The position numbers were made by a program, and so were the translations under genes. Of a stretch of DNA of 64,000 nt, positions 63,594 to 64,000 are shown in pieces. How positions within the stretch are numbered: position 1 is the stretch's first letter; the number at the start of each line of letters is the position of its first letter. This stretch comes from Bradyrhizobium sp. (GTDB lineage: Bacteria > Pseudomonadota > Alphaproteobacteria > Rhizobiales > Xanthobacteraceae), in assembly GCF_027307225.1 (NCBI RefSeq), contig NZ_DAHUXJ010000078.1, positions 62,001-126,000 on the forward strand. Direction: 5' to 3'. The notes below the pieces were generated by a model. The model saw only the letters and a program-made list of their open reading frames with translations. It was not told where the DNA came from and searched no databases.

Positions 63594-64000
63594 CAGGATT
63601 CTCGCGCCGCGCCGCTGTCGGTTACGAGACCCTGCGCGAGGTCACGCTCGCGCGCGGATTTTGACCGCTTGTCCGGCGGTCCCCAGCCGCCGCCGCCGGA
63701 AGAGCGGATCTCGAGGCAGTCGCCGGGCAGGATTTCAATGCCCGCTTCCTTGGTACGCAGCCGGCGCGGCGCACGTCCCTCCGAGACGAGACGATAGTCA
63801 TGCGGCGCGCCGTCCTTGCCGCCGAGGAGACCGCAGGGGCCATGCCGCGCGCCGTCACCGGCGGTATTGCCGACGACGGGCTCGGCGGTTTCGATCACCA
63901 GATCGAGCGCAACGCCGAGACCGCCGCGGTGTTTTCCGTCGCCGCCGGAATCGGCGCGGAATTCGTGGCGGCGGAAGTGCAGGGGAAAACGCACCTCGTC
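63593..64000 (-). CDS. hydantoinase B / oxoprolinase HyuB subunit, N-terminus missing
   Basis: Only the last 135 residues are visible: DEVRFPLHFRRHEFRADSGGDGKHRGGLGVALDLVI, then GARHGPCGLLGGKDGAP and the C-terminal LPGDCLEIRSSGGGGWGPP of HyuB. It is the partner of HyuA, lies upstream in the operon and is cut by the right edge of the window. Confidence 0.92.
   Translation of the reverse strand, partial: DEVRFPLHFRRHEFRADSGGDGKHRGGLGVALDLVIETAEPVVGNTAGDGARHGPCGLLGGKDGAPHDYRLVSEGRAPRRLRTKEAGIEILPGDCLEIRSSGGGGWGPPDKRSKSARERDLAQGLVTDSGAARES

Overview
The window looks like a chromosomal segment of a Bradyrhizobium-like alphaproteobacterium (Nitrobacteraceae). The evidence is high-GC coding sequence, a purC-purS-purQ-purL run with bolA and grxD nearby, an F1-ATPase zeta-subunit gene (DUF1476), a liv transporter, cox-type and EgtB/EgtD genes, and intergenic palindromic repeats of kinds common in that family. 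The genus call is inference. I saw no rRNA, tRNA, CRISPR array, prophage or intact insertion sequence.

Layout. 1-4.8 kb: a secreted DUF3455 protein (cut by the edge), icd, a membrane alpha/beta hydrolase and two small proteins. 4.8-11.7 kb: repeat DNA, a TrmJ-type RNA methyltransferase fused to a DUF559 domain, the ATP synthase zeta subunit and purCSQL. A 164-bp MITE lies inside a palindromic repeat between purS and purQ. 11.7-21.4 kb: acyltransferase, DUF1328, DUF427, bolA, LtrA, egtB-egtD, grxD, a macro-domain protein, a serine hydrolase and a threonine aldolase. 21.4-25.5 kb: rpsD, an E2-like acyltransferase, murI and purB. 25.5-30.9 kb: a TetR gene with a 33-aa leader ORF, a NarL-type two-component pair and, divergently, three genes encoding an ExbB/MotA-like channel and two membrane-anchored partners. 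30.9-41.5 kb: rpe, a small protein behind a near-perfect sigma-54 promoter, a P1 peptidase, a large hybrid histidine kinase and livK/livFGMH. 41.5-44.1 kb: small proteins and a pcaD-like lactonase. 44.1-51 kb: a cox-type molybdenum hydroxylase cluster (G, S, M, D, E, two XdhC pieces, a cofactor nucleotidyltransferase) in which the catalytic large subunit coxL is missing. 51-55.8 kb: DUF4189, DUF2000 and a TetR-HlyD-ABC efflux operon. 55.8-64 kb: DUF488/DUF72, two glycosyltransferases, a DUF2778 protein and hyuA/hyuB (hyuB cut by the edge).

Points that stand out: two MITE-like hairpin types bounded by CTAG occur as an ordered pair at two loci 38 kb apart. Each pair sits between two co-directional genes of one pathway, supplies the TAG stop of the upstream gene, and shows compensatory base changes in its stems. 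The other leads are the coxL gap, the ExbB-like three-gene set, the sigma-54 promoter, and two TetR genes whose operators can be read directly, one probably on a leaderless transcript.
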